Below, piece by piece: positions 1 to 7,449 of a stretch of DNA of 64,000 nt. Under the pieces are notes generated by a model that had not been told where the DNA came from, made no database searches, and saw only the letters and a program-made list of their open reading frames with translations. Position 1 is the first letter of the stretch. Each line of letters opens with the position of its first letter. The translations under genes and the position numbers were made by a program. The stretch comes from Pseudonocardiaceae bacterium YIM PH 21723 (GTDB lineage Bacteria > Actinomycetota > Actinomycetes > Mycobacteriales > Pseudonocardiaceae), in the NCBI GenBank assembly GCA_003600225.1, contig QZFT01000023.1, positions 248,001 to 312,000 of the forward strand, read 5' to 3'.

Positions 1-491
1 ACGGTGGGCAGCACGATGCCCGGGCTGGCCATCTGACCGAGTTTGCGGGACTGGTTGAACAGCTGTTTAAAGGCGGCGATGGTGGATTCCTGGCGGGCTC
101 CTGCGGGCAGGGCGCCGGGAGTCAGTTTGGTGGCCATCAGGGACACGGCGCCCGCGGCCAGTGCCTGGCGGCGGTTCATCGGGACCAGCCAGCTGGTCCC
201 GTCCGGGGCGAACGTCATCATCAACACCTCGTCGTCGGCCTCGGCGACCGGGGCGGGTGACGACGGTTCGACACGGTCCTCAGTGACCATGGCGGCTAGT
301 TCGCCACCCGCGTCCAGCGCCGCATCGCAGAGCCGGGCGAGGTCGATTCCCGCTCGTTTGTCCCCAGTCTCGATCTTTCCGAGGTGGCCTTTGCTGTAGT
401 GGACCAGCTCCGCCAGGCCGGTCAGCGACAAACCTGCCGCCAACCGGTAGCGCCGCAGCTCCCTACCGAAGAGTGTGGACGAATCGGTCAT
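1..491 (-). CDS. XRE-family helix-turn-helix regulator (partial, C-terminus outside window)
   Basis: The minus strand reads from an ATG at 491 down to the window edge without a stop, giving about 163 residues. Residues 8-62 form an XRE/Cro-type helix-turn-helix (LFGRELRRYRLAAGLSLTGL, then YSKGHLGKIETG). This is the N-terminal layout of the large actinomycete regulators that carry a sensor or TPR-like C-terminal half, but that half is not visible here. Around residues 103-120 there is an MNRRQALAAGA stretch resembling a Tat motif, which is common inside these regulators and is probably not an export signal. The DNA target is unknown. The family call is firm; the role is not. Confidence 0.8.
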   Translation of the reverse strand, partial: MTDSSTLFGRELRRYRLAAGLSLTGLAELVHYSKGHLGKIETGDKRAGIDLARLCDAALDAGGELAAMVTEDRVEPSSPAPVAEADDEVLMMTFAPDGTSWLVPMNRRQALAAGAVSLMATKLTPGALPAGARQESTIAAFKQLFNQSRKLGQMASPGIVLPT

Positions 492-729
492 GTCTCCCCC
501 AGGTGTCTCCCGTCGTCTCCAGCCGAGGACGACGGACGAACACTGTTGCCGGAGTGGCTACCCCGGCAAGCTGAGTTTTGCGAGCGCAGGGCTCGCACTG
601 AGCAGGTTACGCGGACTTCCACTCCCCCCGGGAGTCCGCGTGACCGCGGGGTGCGGCGAGTCGGGGCTACCTGGGGGTGCTCCGAATCGCCCACCCCGCC
701 GCTGTGAAGCGGATCCGCATCGGCGTTAA

Positions 730-1695
730 ATGGACGATGTGACGATCGGGCTGGACGAACTCGCCAGGGATTTCACCGCGCACCGCAGCCATCTGATCGG
801 TGTCGGCTACCGGCTGACCGGGACCGTTTCCGACGCCGAGGACGCCATTCAAGAGGCCTGGCTACGGCTCTCCGCACTGGATGAGACCGACCGGGACCGG
901 ATCCTGGAACTCCGCGCCTGGCTGACGACGGTCGTCGCCCGCATCTGCCTGGACCGGCTGCGGTCCGCGCCGGTCCGCCGGGAGAAGTACGTCGGCCCCT
1001 GGCTTCCCGAACCCCTGGTGACCACGTCCGGGCCGGATCCGCTCGACGACCTGGTCGCCGATGAGGGTGTGCGGATGGCCGCCATGGTGGTACTCGACCG
1101 GCTCGGTCCCGAACAACGCGTGGCCTTCGTCCTGCACGACAGCCTCGGCGTGCCGTTCCCGGAGATCGCGTCGATCCTCGGCTGCGAACCGGCCGCGGCA
1201 CGGCAGTACGCCTCCCGGGCCCGCAAGCTGGTGAACGACGCCCCACCGAAGCTGCCGGCCGCCGAGCAACGACAGCTCATCGCCGATTTCGTGGCCGCCC
1301 TGACCTCAGGCGACGTGCTGGCGGTGGCGAAACTGCTGCATCCGGATGTGGTGGCGCTGGGCGACGGCGGCGGCAAGGCCTCGGCCGCGCGGGTTCCGCT
1401 GGTGGGTGTGGAGAAGGTCGCGACCTTCATCCACGGGCTCTACACCAAGTTCGCCAAGAGCCAGGCCGAGATCACGCCGGTCGTGGTCAACGGCGAACCC
1501 GGCCTGTTCATCCGCGCCGAGCGCAAGGTGCGGGACGGGGTGGCGGTGGACAGCGCCACCTCCACCTTCGTCGTCCGGGACGGGCTGATCATCGGCATCT
1601 ACAACGTGGTCAACCCGGACAAGCTCACGCGCCTGCCCCGGGAACTCGGTGAGCGCGAGGAACCGGATTACCTGGTGGGCTCCAGTGAGGTGTAG
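730..1695 (+). CDS. sigJ: ECF41-group RNA polymerase sigma factor (SigJ-like) with SnoaL-type C-terminal domain
   Basis: This 321-residue protein has sigma region 2 at about residues 12-85 (DAEDAIQEAWLRL) and region 4 at about 125-180 (LGPEQRVAFVLHDSLGVPF). A SnoaL/NTF2-like extension follows at about 190-305. Three hallmarks of the ECF41 group are visible: WLPEPL in the linker, DGGGK in the extension and NPDKL near the C-terminus. In ECF41 factors the extension regulates activity in place of a classical anti-sigma factor. The usual ECF41 partner, a carboxymuconolactone decarboxylase, oxidoreductase or epimerase (COE) gene, is not adjacent. No clear ribosome binding site precedes the ATG. The 3' end overlaps the convergent MmpS-like gene by 28 bp. 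Confidence 0.9.
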   Translation: MDDVTIGLDELARDFTAHRSHLIGVGYRLTGTVSDAEDAIQEAWLRLSALDETDRDRILELRAWLTTVVARICLDRLRSAPVRREKYVGPWLPEPLVTTSGPDPLDDLVADEGVRMAAMVVLDRLGPEQRVAFVLHDSLGVPFPEIASILGCEPAAARQYASRARKLVNDAPPKLPAAEQRQLIADFVAALTSGDVLAVAKLLHPDVVALGDGGGKASAARVPLVGVEKVATFIHGLYTKFAKSQAEITPVVVNGEPGLFIRAERKVRDGVAVDSATSTFVVRDGLIIGIYNVVNPDKLTRLPRELGEREEPDYLVGSSEV

Positions 1696-2171
1696 GCGCA
1701 CTCGACCGAGGTCATCGTCCCGGTCTGCGGCGCGCTCTCCTTGACGACCTTGCCGTCAACGGTGATCTTGCAGGCCAGTGGGCCGTCGCCCCCGCTGCGG
1801 ATCGCGTTCACCGCGAAGGCGATGCCCTTGACCTTGACCTCTTTCTTGAACGGCAACGGAGCATCGGCCGCCGCCGATGCCGAGTCCAGGTCACCTTCGG
1901 TGAACCCGATGTTCGCGCTACCGGCTCCGATGACCTCGTACACCACGGAGTGCTCGGCGTTCAGGTCGTTGTTGACCTTGTTGGCGATCGAGCCGACCAC
2001 GACGGCGCAGCCGACGAAGAACAGGATGATCACCCCGAGGACGGACAGCAGCACCCACAGCCAGACCTTGCTCTTCTTCGGCGGCTGACCGAAGGGCGGT
2101 TGGCCATAGGGCGGCTGCTGCCCCGGGAACGGCTGTCCCTGTGGCGACTCAGCGGACGGCGGGTAGGTCAT
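1668..2171 (-). CDS. MmpS-like / small membrane-anchored secreted-domain protein
   Basis: The 167-residue protein has a Pro/Gln/Gly-rich cytoplasmic N-terminus (residues 1-34), one transmembrane helix at about 35-60 (VWLWVLLSVLGVIILFFVGC), and an extracytoplasmic beta domain. The domain has the pattern VVYEVIG...NIGFTEG...PFKKEVKVKG...CKITVDGKVVKES...C, which resembles the MmpS transport-accessory fold of mycobacteria. No MmpL/RND partner is nearby, so a role in lipid or siderophore export cannot be assumed. The ATG at 2171 follows a weak purine-rich stretch. The gene converges on the sigma factor gene and overlaps it. Confidence is good for the topology and moderate for the family. Confidence 0.7.
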   Translation of the reverse strand: MTYPPSAESPQGQPFPGQQPPYGQPPFGQPPKKSKVWLWVLLSVLGVIILFFVGCAVVVGSIANKVNNDLNAEHSVVYEVIGAGSANIGFTEGDLDSASAAADAPLPFKKEVKVKGIAFAVNAIRSGGDGPLACKITVDGKVVKESAPQTGTMTSVECAYTSLEPTR

Positions 2172-2282
2172 GAGAACCCCAGTTCTGATCGGGTGAAGCG
2201 ACCAAGTCAGGGACTTGATCCCAGAAGATGAGGTTTTTGTTAGCTTGATCAGGCACGCGTCACTTCGCTGTGACGCATCCGG

Positions 2283-2843
2283 TCACCCATTGCGACCAAT
2301 TGACCAGGCCGCACGATCGATGGCGTACCGGACTCCGCCCTGATCGCCACCCTCAAGATCACGCATCCAGTCCCCGTGGCCGACGCGCCGGAAGGTCAGT
2401 CCCGACTTCTCCATGACCCGCCGGGATCCGAGGTTCGCCGCCATGGTCCCCGCGAACACCTCGTCGGCGCCGAGCTCCGCGAAGGCCTTGTCCACCAGCG
2501 CCCTGGTGCCCTCGGTGCCATAACCCTGGCCCCAGGCGAACCGGTGCAACCGGTACCCGACCTCCAGCTGACCCGGCCGGGGCTCGTCCTTGTCCGGGCG
2601 CAGCAGGAACCAGCCCAGGAACCGCCCCCGTTCGTCCAGAGCCGCCCAGTATCCGGTCTGCTGTCCGAGGGCGTAGTACGCGATCATGTTCCGCAGATGG
2701 ACGCGCACCTCGTCCTCGGTGGGCATGACCGATTCCAGGTAGCGCATGACCTCGGGGTCGGTGTGCAACTCGGTCAACAGCGGCAGATCCTCGGCGGTGA
2801 GTTCCCGCAAAGTGAGCCGCTCGGTCTTCAGATAGATCTCCAT
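2283..2843 (-). CDS. GNAT family N-acetyltransferase (RimJ/RimL type)
   Basis: The 186-residue protein opens with TERLTLRELTAEDLPLLTEL, typical of the RimJ/RimL Acetyltransf_3 subgroup. Acceptor-side segments follow, then the acetyl-CoA pyrophosphate loop RFAWGQGYGTEG near residues 105-115, equivalent to the R/Q-x-x-G-x-G/A motif. A NLGSRRVMEKSGLTFRRVG segment follows at about 138-156, the usual site of helix alpha4. Such enzymes acetylate protein N-termini or small-molecule amines; the substrate here cannot be read from sequence. The gene lies 21 bp downstream of the tetR gene on the same strand and is probably co-transcribed with it. Confidence 0.85.
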   Translation of the reverse strand: MEIYLKTERLTLRELTAEDLPLLTELHTDPEVMRYLESVMPTEDEVRVHLRNMIAYYALGQQTGYWAALDERGRFLGWFLLRPDKDEPRPGQLEVGYRLHRFAWGQGYGTEGTRALVDKAFAELGADEVFAGTMAANLGSRRVMEKSGLTFRRVGHGDWMRDLEGGDQGGVRYAIDRAAWSIGRNG

Positions 2844-2864
2844 GCGGCCATCCTCCGGCCACGG

Positions 2865-3482
2865 TCAATCGGTTATGCCCATCCGGCTACCGACCCGATA
2901 GGCGCTGATCAGCATGCGCACGCAGTAGGACACCAGCGCGTCGCGGCCGACCGTCAGCCTGCCGTCCACGTAGGCCAGGAACAGCGACTGCAGCGCGCCG
3001 AGCACCGCCAGCGCGCCCATCTCCCGCTCCTGAGCGCTCATCGAACCCGGCGCCTGCCCCTGCACCACGCTGATGAACCGGGGCAGCAGTTCGGTCTGCC
3101 TGCGGGCCAGCGCCGGCTCGCTCAGCGGGGCGGCGAGCAACACGATCCGCCGGGCCGGGTCGTCCACGATGAGTTCGACGAACGCGGCCACCGCCGCCTT
3201 GGCCACCGCCTCGGTGCCGCCGCCGATGTCCGCCGCCTCGAACAGGGCGACCGCGGCTTCGGCGGAGACCTGGTCGAACACCGCGACCAGCAGTTCCTCG
3301 CGGTCGGCGAAGCTCTCGTAGAAGTACCGCTCGGTGAGCTTCGCGGTCCGGCACACGGCCCGCACCGACACCCCGGCCATGCCGGCCTCACCGACCAGTT
3401 CGAGGGCAGCGATCAGCAACTGCTGCCGCCGCACCGCCTTCCGATCGGCCAGCGTGGTGCCGCCCCAGGTTCGCCCGCTCAC
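2865..3482 (-). CDS. TetR family transcriptional repressor
   Basis: The 205-residue protein has a TetR_N helix-turn-helix at about residues 15-60 (RRQQLLIAALELVGEAGMAG, then TAKLTERYFYESFADREELL). A variable all-helical ligand-binding and dimerisation domain follows. It is divergent from the MpaB-family oxygenase gene. The intergenic space between them contains an 18-bp perfect inverted repeat covering both promoters, so it very likely represses both itself and the oxygenase. The GNAT gene downstream would fall under the same control. The inducing ligand is unknown. Confidence 0.9.
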   Translation of the reverse strand: MSGRTWGGTTLADRKAVRRQQLLIAALELVGEAGMAGVSVRAVCRTAKLTERYFYESFADREELLVAVFDQVSAEAAVALFEAADIGGGTEAVAKAAVAAFVELIVDDPARRIVLLAAPLSEPALARRQTELLPRFISVVQGQAPGSMSAQEREMGALAVLGALQSLFLAYVDGRLTVGRDALVSYCVRMLISAYRVGSRMGITD

Positions 3483-3496
3483 TCATATTTCCTTTA

Positions 3497-3542
3497 TTGA
3501 CTACGACTGTTGTCAATCCTACTCTGACAACAGTCGTAGTCA
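3497..3542. promoter_or_regulatory. Divergent promoter region with double TetR-type operator
   Basis: The arm TGACTACGACTGTTGTCA (3498-3515) and its exact reverse complement (3525-3542) flank a 9-bp spacer. Each arm is itself a partial dyad of the form TTGAC-n-AC-n4-GT-n-GTCAA, so two repressor dimers could bind. A plus-strand promoter fits within it: -35 TTGACT at 3497-3502, 17-bp spacer, -10 TACTCT at 3520-3525. A minus-strand -10-like TAGGAT lies at the mirror position. That the adjacent TetR protein is the binder is inferred. Confidence 0.8.
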
Positions 3543-3568
3543 GTTTCTCCGCGCGCGGAGGTCCTTTC

Positions 3569-4513
3569 ATGTCCGAAGCACTTGCCGAGCCGCAACCGTC
3601 ACCGGAACCGCTGGGGCCCGACTCCCTGACCTGGAAGTACTTCGGCCAGTGGAGCGGTTTGATGGTGGGCCTGTGGGCGGGATCCATGCAGAACATGCAT
3701 CCGGGACTGGGCGCCGCCGTGGAGGAGCACTCCGAGTTCTTCACCGAGCGCTGGGAGCGGCTGCTCCGCTCGCTCTACCCGATCACCGGCGTGGTCTTCG
3801 ACGGCGAACGCGCGCCCGAGACGGCGTTGAAGGTGCGCGGCTACCACAACATGATCAAGGGCGTGGACAAGCAGGGCCGCCGCTATCACGCCCTGGACCC
3901 GGACACCTTCTACTGGGCGCATTCCACGTTCTTCTACGGCATGGTCCGCTCGGCCGAGCTCCTGCACGGCGGGGTCACCCTGGAGCAGAAGCGGCAGATG
4001 TTCGACGAGCACATCCAGTGGTACCGGCTCTACGACATGAGCATGCGCCCGGTGCCGGCGAGCTGGGAGGACTTCGAGCGGTACTGGGATCACATGTGCC
4101 GCGAGGTACTGGAGATCAACAAGGCGACCCTGGACGTGCTGGACACCCGCGATCTGCCCCGGCCGACGCACTGGTGGTGGCTGCCGAACGCGGTGTGGCC
4201 GCTCCTGCGCCTACCGGTCACCCGGTTCCAGCTGTGGCAGACCAACGCGCTGTACGACCAGGCCATCCGGGACAAGCTGGGCTGGAAGTGGACCGCGCTG
4301 GACGAACGGCTGTTCCGGCTCTACGGCAAGCTGCACCACCGCGTCTGGCAACTGGTTCCGCACGACTGGCGCAGGCACCCCCGCGCCCGGCAGGGCTGGC
4401 GCCGGGCCAGGGGCCAGATCCCCGCCGACACCCCGCTGCTGGAGACCCCGGCCCGGAACCTTCCGCCGGTGCACCGTCGCCACCTGCCGATGCACTACTC
4501 CCCCGACGTGTAA
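3569..4513 (+). CDS. MpaB / latex-clearing-protein-like oxygenase (DUF2236)
   Basis: The 314-residue protein has the DUF2236 signature. HNMIKGVDKQGRRYHALDPD lies in the middle, followed by the conserved TFYWAHSTFFYGM helix whose His contributes to the haem or metal site in MpaB/Lcp relatives. A further conserved block is EHIQWYRLYDMSMRPVPASW. No signal peptide is visible. Family members include haem oxygenases that cleave isoprenoid or fatty chains; the substrate here is unknown. An upstream in-frame start at 3497 exists, but GGAGG at 3557-3561 sits 7 bp before the ATG at 3569 and decides the start. The upstream operator implies control by the neighbouring TetR protein. The SDR gene follows after 9 bp, suggesting one operon. 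Confidence 0.85.
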   Translation: MSEALAEPQPSPEPLGPDSLTWKYFGQWSGLMVGLWAGSMQNMHPGLGAAVEEHSEFFTERWERLLRSLYPITGVVFDGERAPETALKVRGYHNMIKGVDKQGRRYHALDPDTFYWAHSTFFYGMVRSAELLHGGVTLEQKRQMFDEHIQWYRLYDMSMRPVPASWEDFERYWDHMCREVLEINKATLDVLDTRDLPRPTHWWWLPNAVWPLLRLPVTRFQLWQTNALYDQAIRDKLGWKWTALDERLFRLYGKLHHRVWQLVPHDWRRHPRARQGWRRARGQIPADTPLLETPARNLPPVHRRHLPMHYSPDV

Positions 4514-4522
4514 GAACGTGGC

Positions 4523-5254
4523 ATGGGAACAGTGATCGTCACCGGCGGCTCCCGGGGCATCGGCGCCGCCATCGCGCTGCTGCTCGGCGAGGCCGGCCAC
4601 CAGGTCTGCGTGAACTACCTGAGCAACGCCGAAGCCGCGGCCTCGGTGGTCCGGCGGATCACCGAGGCCGGCGGCACGGCCCTCGCCGTTCGGGCGGACA
4701 CCAGCCGGGAGGCAGAGATCGAGGGGCTGTTCGCCGAGGTGGATCGGCGAATGGCCCCGCTGACCGGGCTGGTGAACAACGCGGGCGTGCTGGACCGGCA
4801 GTGCCGGGTGGACGAGATGGATGAGGATCGGATCAACCGCATCCTGCGGACCAACATCACGGGTCCGCTGTTGTGCGCGAAGCAGGCGATCCTGCGGATG
4901 TCCACCCGGTACGGCGGGCAGGGCGGGTCGATCGTGAACATCTCCTCGATCGCCGCCCGGCGCGGCGGTGCCGGGGAGTACGTGGACTACGCCGCCTCCA
5001 AGGGCGCCGTCGATGCCCTCGGCAACGGGCTCGCCCTGGAGGTCGCGGCCGAGGGGATCCGGGTGAACACCGTGCGGCCCGGGTTGATCGACACCGAGAT
5101 CCACGCCGAGGGTCGCCTGGACCGGCTCACCGGCGCGATTCCCCTCGGCCGGGCCGGACAGCCGCATGAGGTGGCCGAAGCCGTGCTGTGGCTGCTGTCC
5201 GACCGGGCCTCCTATACCACCGGGGCCGTGCTGGACGTCGGCGGCGGCCGCTAA
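4523..5254 (+). CDS. SDR-family oxidoreductase (FabG-like)
   Basis: This 243-residue classical short-chain dehydrogenase/reductase has the cofactor motif TGGSRGIG at residues 7-14, NNAG near residue 89, a catalytic Ser in NISSIA, and YxxxK in YVDYAASKGA. A PG motif lies in NTVRPGLID. FabG-like enzymes reduce 3-oxoacyl groups or oxidise secondary alcohols with NAD(P)H. Because it follows the MpaB-family oxygenase with a 9-bp gap, it may process that enzyme's product. Its 3' end overlaps the convergent rhodanese gene by 4 bp. Confidence 0.9.
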   Translation: MGTVIVTGGSRGIGAAIALLLGEAGHQVCVNYLSNAEAAASVVRRITEAGGTALAVRADTSREAEIEGLFAEVDRRMAPLTGLVNNAGVLDRQCRVDEMDEDRINRILRTNITGPLLCAKQAILRMSTRYGGQGGSIVNISSIAARRGGAGEYVDYAASKGAVDALGNGLALEVAAEGIRVNTVRPGLIDTEIHAEGRLDRLTGAIPLGRAGQPHEVAEAVLWLLSDRASYTTGAVLDVGGGR

Positions 5255-5649
5255 CAGGCGCAGGCGAATCCGGGCGGCGCGGTGAGCGGGTCGGCCGGCC
5301 GCCGGACGGTGCCGTCATCGGTGTCCACCGGGAGCCCCTCCCGGATCCAGTACTCGATGCCACCGAGCATCTCCCGCACCTGGAATCCCCGCCGGGCGAG
5401 GTCGAGCGCGGCCTTGGTCGCACCATTGCAGCCGGGTCCCCAGCAGTAGGTGACCACCGGGACCGCCGGATCCAGGTCGGCGGTCTCCAGCCGCACGGCG
5501 CCGGGGATCCGGCCCTGCGTCCAGGCCTGCGCGTTGCGGGTGTCGAGCAGGACGAATCCGGGTTCGCCCGACTCCATCGCGGCGTGCACGTCGGACACGT
5601 CGGTCTGGAACTCAAGGCGGGCGGCGAAGAAGTCTGTGCTGGTCAACAT
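5251..5649 (-). CDS. Rhodanese-like domain protein
   Basis: This is a single-domain protein of 132 residues. The first half is VLLDTRNAQAWTQGRIPGAV and the active-site loop is YCWGPGCNGATKAA, where the first Cys is the expected persulfide-carrying residue. The C-terminus ends in an extra ACAC pair. Rhodaneses move sulfane sulfur between donors and acceptors. The ATG at 5649 was chosen over 5697 because TAGCGT at 5657-5662 (read on the minus strand) is a -10 element 7 nt upstream, implying a leaderless transcript. It is divergent from the lrp gene, so the Lrp protein may regulate it. Confidence 0.85.
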   Translation of the reverse strand: MLTSTDFFAARLEFQTDVSDVHAAMESGEPGFVLLDTRNAQAWTQGRIPGAVRLETADLDPAVPVVTYCWGPGCNGATKAALDLARRGFQVREMLGGIEYWIREGLPVDTDDGTVRRPADPLTAPPGFACAC

Positions 5650-5690
5650 GGGTACAACGCTAGATCGACAGCCCGAGATGGAACACAGAT

Positions 5691-5742
5691 AATCCATGTC
5701 ATTTCCTGGATTCGATCATGGATTCCCTGGTATTCATCGCGT
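5691..5742. promoter_or_regulatory. Rhodanese/lrp intergenic dyad and lrp leaderless promoter
   Basis: An 8-bp inverted repeat, AATCCATG (5691-5698) and CATGGATT (5717-5724), lies between the divergent genes and is a candidate Lrp/AsnC operator. TATTCA (5731-5736) lies 6 nt before the lrp ATG and looks like its -10 element for a leaderless message. That the dyad is bound by Lrp is inferred from position only. Confidence 0.5.
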
Positions 5743-6201
5743 ATGACCGAGGTTTCCCTGGACAACACCGACTGGCGCATACTGGAAGCCCTGCAACGGG
5801 ATGGCCGGATGGGCTACGCCGAACTGGCCCGCACGGTGGCCATGTCACCGAGCGCGGTCACCGAGCGGGTGCGCAGGCTGGAAGAGCGCGGGGTGATCAG
5901 CGGGTACACCGCGACGATCGACCTGGAACGCCTGGGACTGAACATCCTGGCCTTCGTCCGGCTGCGCTACCCGACGAACAACTACCGGCCGTTCTATGAC
6001 CTCGTCGACGGCATCCCGGAGATCCTGGAGGCCCACCACGTCACGGGCGAGGACTGCTTCGTCCTGAAGGTGGTCGCCAGGTCGATGCGACACCTGGAAT
6101 CGATCAATGGCAGGATCGCCGGACTGGGGTCGATCACCACCACGGTCGCCTACTCCAGCCCACTCGCTCGACGTGAAATCCGCGTCAGTTCTACTGACTA
6201 G
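5743..6201 (+). CDS. Lrp/AsnC family transcriptional regulator
   Basis: The 152-residue protein has an N-terminal winged helix-turn-helix (LDNTDWRILEALQRDGRMGY, then MSPSAVTERVRRLEERGVI). A C-terminal RAM/AsnC ligand domain follows, containing the characteristic ILEAHHVTGEDCFVLKVVA segment. Lrp/AsnC proteins form octamers or hexadecamers and respond to amino acids. Position suggests control of the divergent rhodanese gene and possibly the downstream amidohydrolase. The stop codon TAG (6199-6201) lies inside the -10 element of that next gene. Confidence 0.9.
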   Translation: MTEVSLDNTDWRILEALQRDGRMGYAELARTVAMSPSAVTERVRRLEERGVISGYTATIDLERLGLNILAFVRLRYPTNNYRPFYDLVDGIPEILEAHHVTGEDCFVLKVVARSMRHLESINGRIAGLGSITTTVAYSSPLARREIRVSSTD

Positions 6202-6210
6202 GCTGAACAT
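6199..6210 (+). promoter_or_regulatory. Leaderless -10 element of the amidohydrolase, overlapping the lrp stop
   Basis: TAGGCT (6199-6204) matches the actinobacterial TAnnnT -10 and ends 6 nt before the ATG at 6211. Its first three bases are the stop codon of the lrp gene, so termination of one gene and initiation of transcription for the next share the same bases. Confidence 0.6.
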
Positions 6211-7449
6211 ATGCAGTGCATCCACGCCGCCGAGGTGGTGCTGCCCATCATCGGCGATCCGATCACCGACGGTGCGGTGCTCATCGACGGCGACCGGATC
6301 CTCGCGGTCGGACCGCGCGCACAGCTGGTCGCGGAACACCCGGGCACCCGGGTCCGCCAGTGGCCGGGCGTGCTGACCCCGGGGCTGGTGAACGCGCACA
6401 CGCACCTGATCTACTCCGACCTCGCCGACATGGCGACGCTGGACCTGCCCTTCCCGGAGTGGATCAGCCAGTTCCCGATCCGCCGTAAGGGCCGCACCGC
6501 CGTCGAGTGGCAGGCGAGCACCCGGCGGGGCATCCACGCCGCGCTGACCACCGGAACCACGGCCGTCGCCGACATCGCCGAAGGCCCGTCCCTGGCCGCG
6601 GTGAGCCGGGCCGGTCTCCAGGGCATCTCCTACCTGGAGATCATCGCGGACGGCGCGATGTGGCTGAGCGATCAACGGGCGAGGCTCCAGCGGGACCTGG
6701 CGGCGGCCCCGGCCGGGCGGATCATCGGCCTGTCGCCGCACACCCTGTACACCGTGGACATGACCATCTGGTCGGACGTGGTGGACCTGGCCAGGCGGCA
6801 GTGCCTGCGCCTGCATCCGCACCTGGCCGAGAGCCCCGCCGAAACCCAGTTCGTGCTGGACGGCACCGGACAGTTCGCCGAACTGAACGCCACGCTGGGC
6901 ATGTCGATGGAACTGATGACCGGCGGCTGCGGGGCCTCACCGACCAGGCTGATGGCCCAGTTGGGCGCGCTGGGACCGGCCACCCACGTCGCACACGGCG
7001 TGCACTGCGATTCGGTCGACCGGAAACTGCTCCGCCAGTCGGAGACCGCCGTGGCGCTCTGTACCCGGTCCAACCGGATCCTCCAGGCCGGTGAGGCACC
7101 GATCGCCGCCTACCTCCAGGAGGGCAACACCATCGCGCTGGGCACCGATTCCCTCGCCTCCAGCCCGGACCTCGACCTGCTGGCGGAGGCAGCCGCCGCG
7201 CGGGACCTCGCCAGGGCACAGGGCTACACCGGTGACGATCTGGACCGCAGGCTCGTGGAAGCGGCCACCCTCGGTGGCGCCCAGGCCATGGGGCTCACCG
7301 AGATCGGCGCACTCGCCCCGGGCCTGCGCGCCGACCTCGCGGTGTTCGCGGTCCCGGTGGACCGCGACCCGTACTCCTCGTTGATCGACCACCCGGGATC
7401 GTGTGTGGGCACGATCCTGGGTGGCCGGTTGTTGCACCGGCGCCGCTAG
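6211..7449 (+). CDS. Metal-dependent amidohydrolase (aminofutalosine/chlorohydrolase-like)
   Basis: The 412-residue protein shows the amidohydrolase superfamily layout. A small beta-sandwich forms the N-terminus, the metal-binding HTH sits in GLVNAHTHLIYSD, the third His in LHPHLAES, the fourth in VAHGVHCD, and the metal Asp in ALGTDSLASSPDL. A C-terminal LAPGLRADLAVF returns to the sandwich. This subgroup includes nucleoside and S-adenosylhomocysteine or methylthioadenosine deaminases and aminodeoxyfutalosine deaminase of menaquinone synthesis. Sequence alone does not pick the substrate, and no other mqn genes are nearby. It converges on the serpin gene with a 4-bp overlap. Confidence 0.85.
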   Translation: MQCIHAAEVVLPIIGDPITDGAVLIDGDRILAVGPRAQLVAEHPGTRVRQWPGVLTPGLVNAHTHLIYSDLADMATLDLPFPEWISQFPIRRKGRTAVEWQASTRRGIHAALTTGTTAVADIAEGPSLAAVSRAGLQGISYLEIIADGAMWLSDQRARLQRDLAAAPAGRIIGLSPHTLYTVDMTIWSDVVDLARRQCLRLHPHLAESPAETQFVLDGTGQFAELNATLGMSMELMTGGCGASPTRLMAQLGALGPATHVAHGVHCDSVDRKLLRQSETAVALCTRSNRILQAGEAPIAAYLQEGNTIALGTDSLASSPDLDLLAEAAAARDLARAQGYTGDDLDRRLVEAATLGGAQAMGLTEIGALAPGLRADLAVFAVPVDRDPYSSLIDHPGSCVGTILGGRLLHRRR

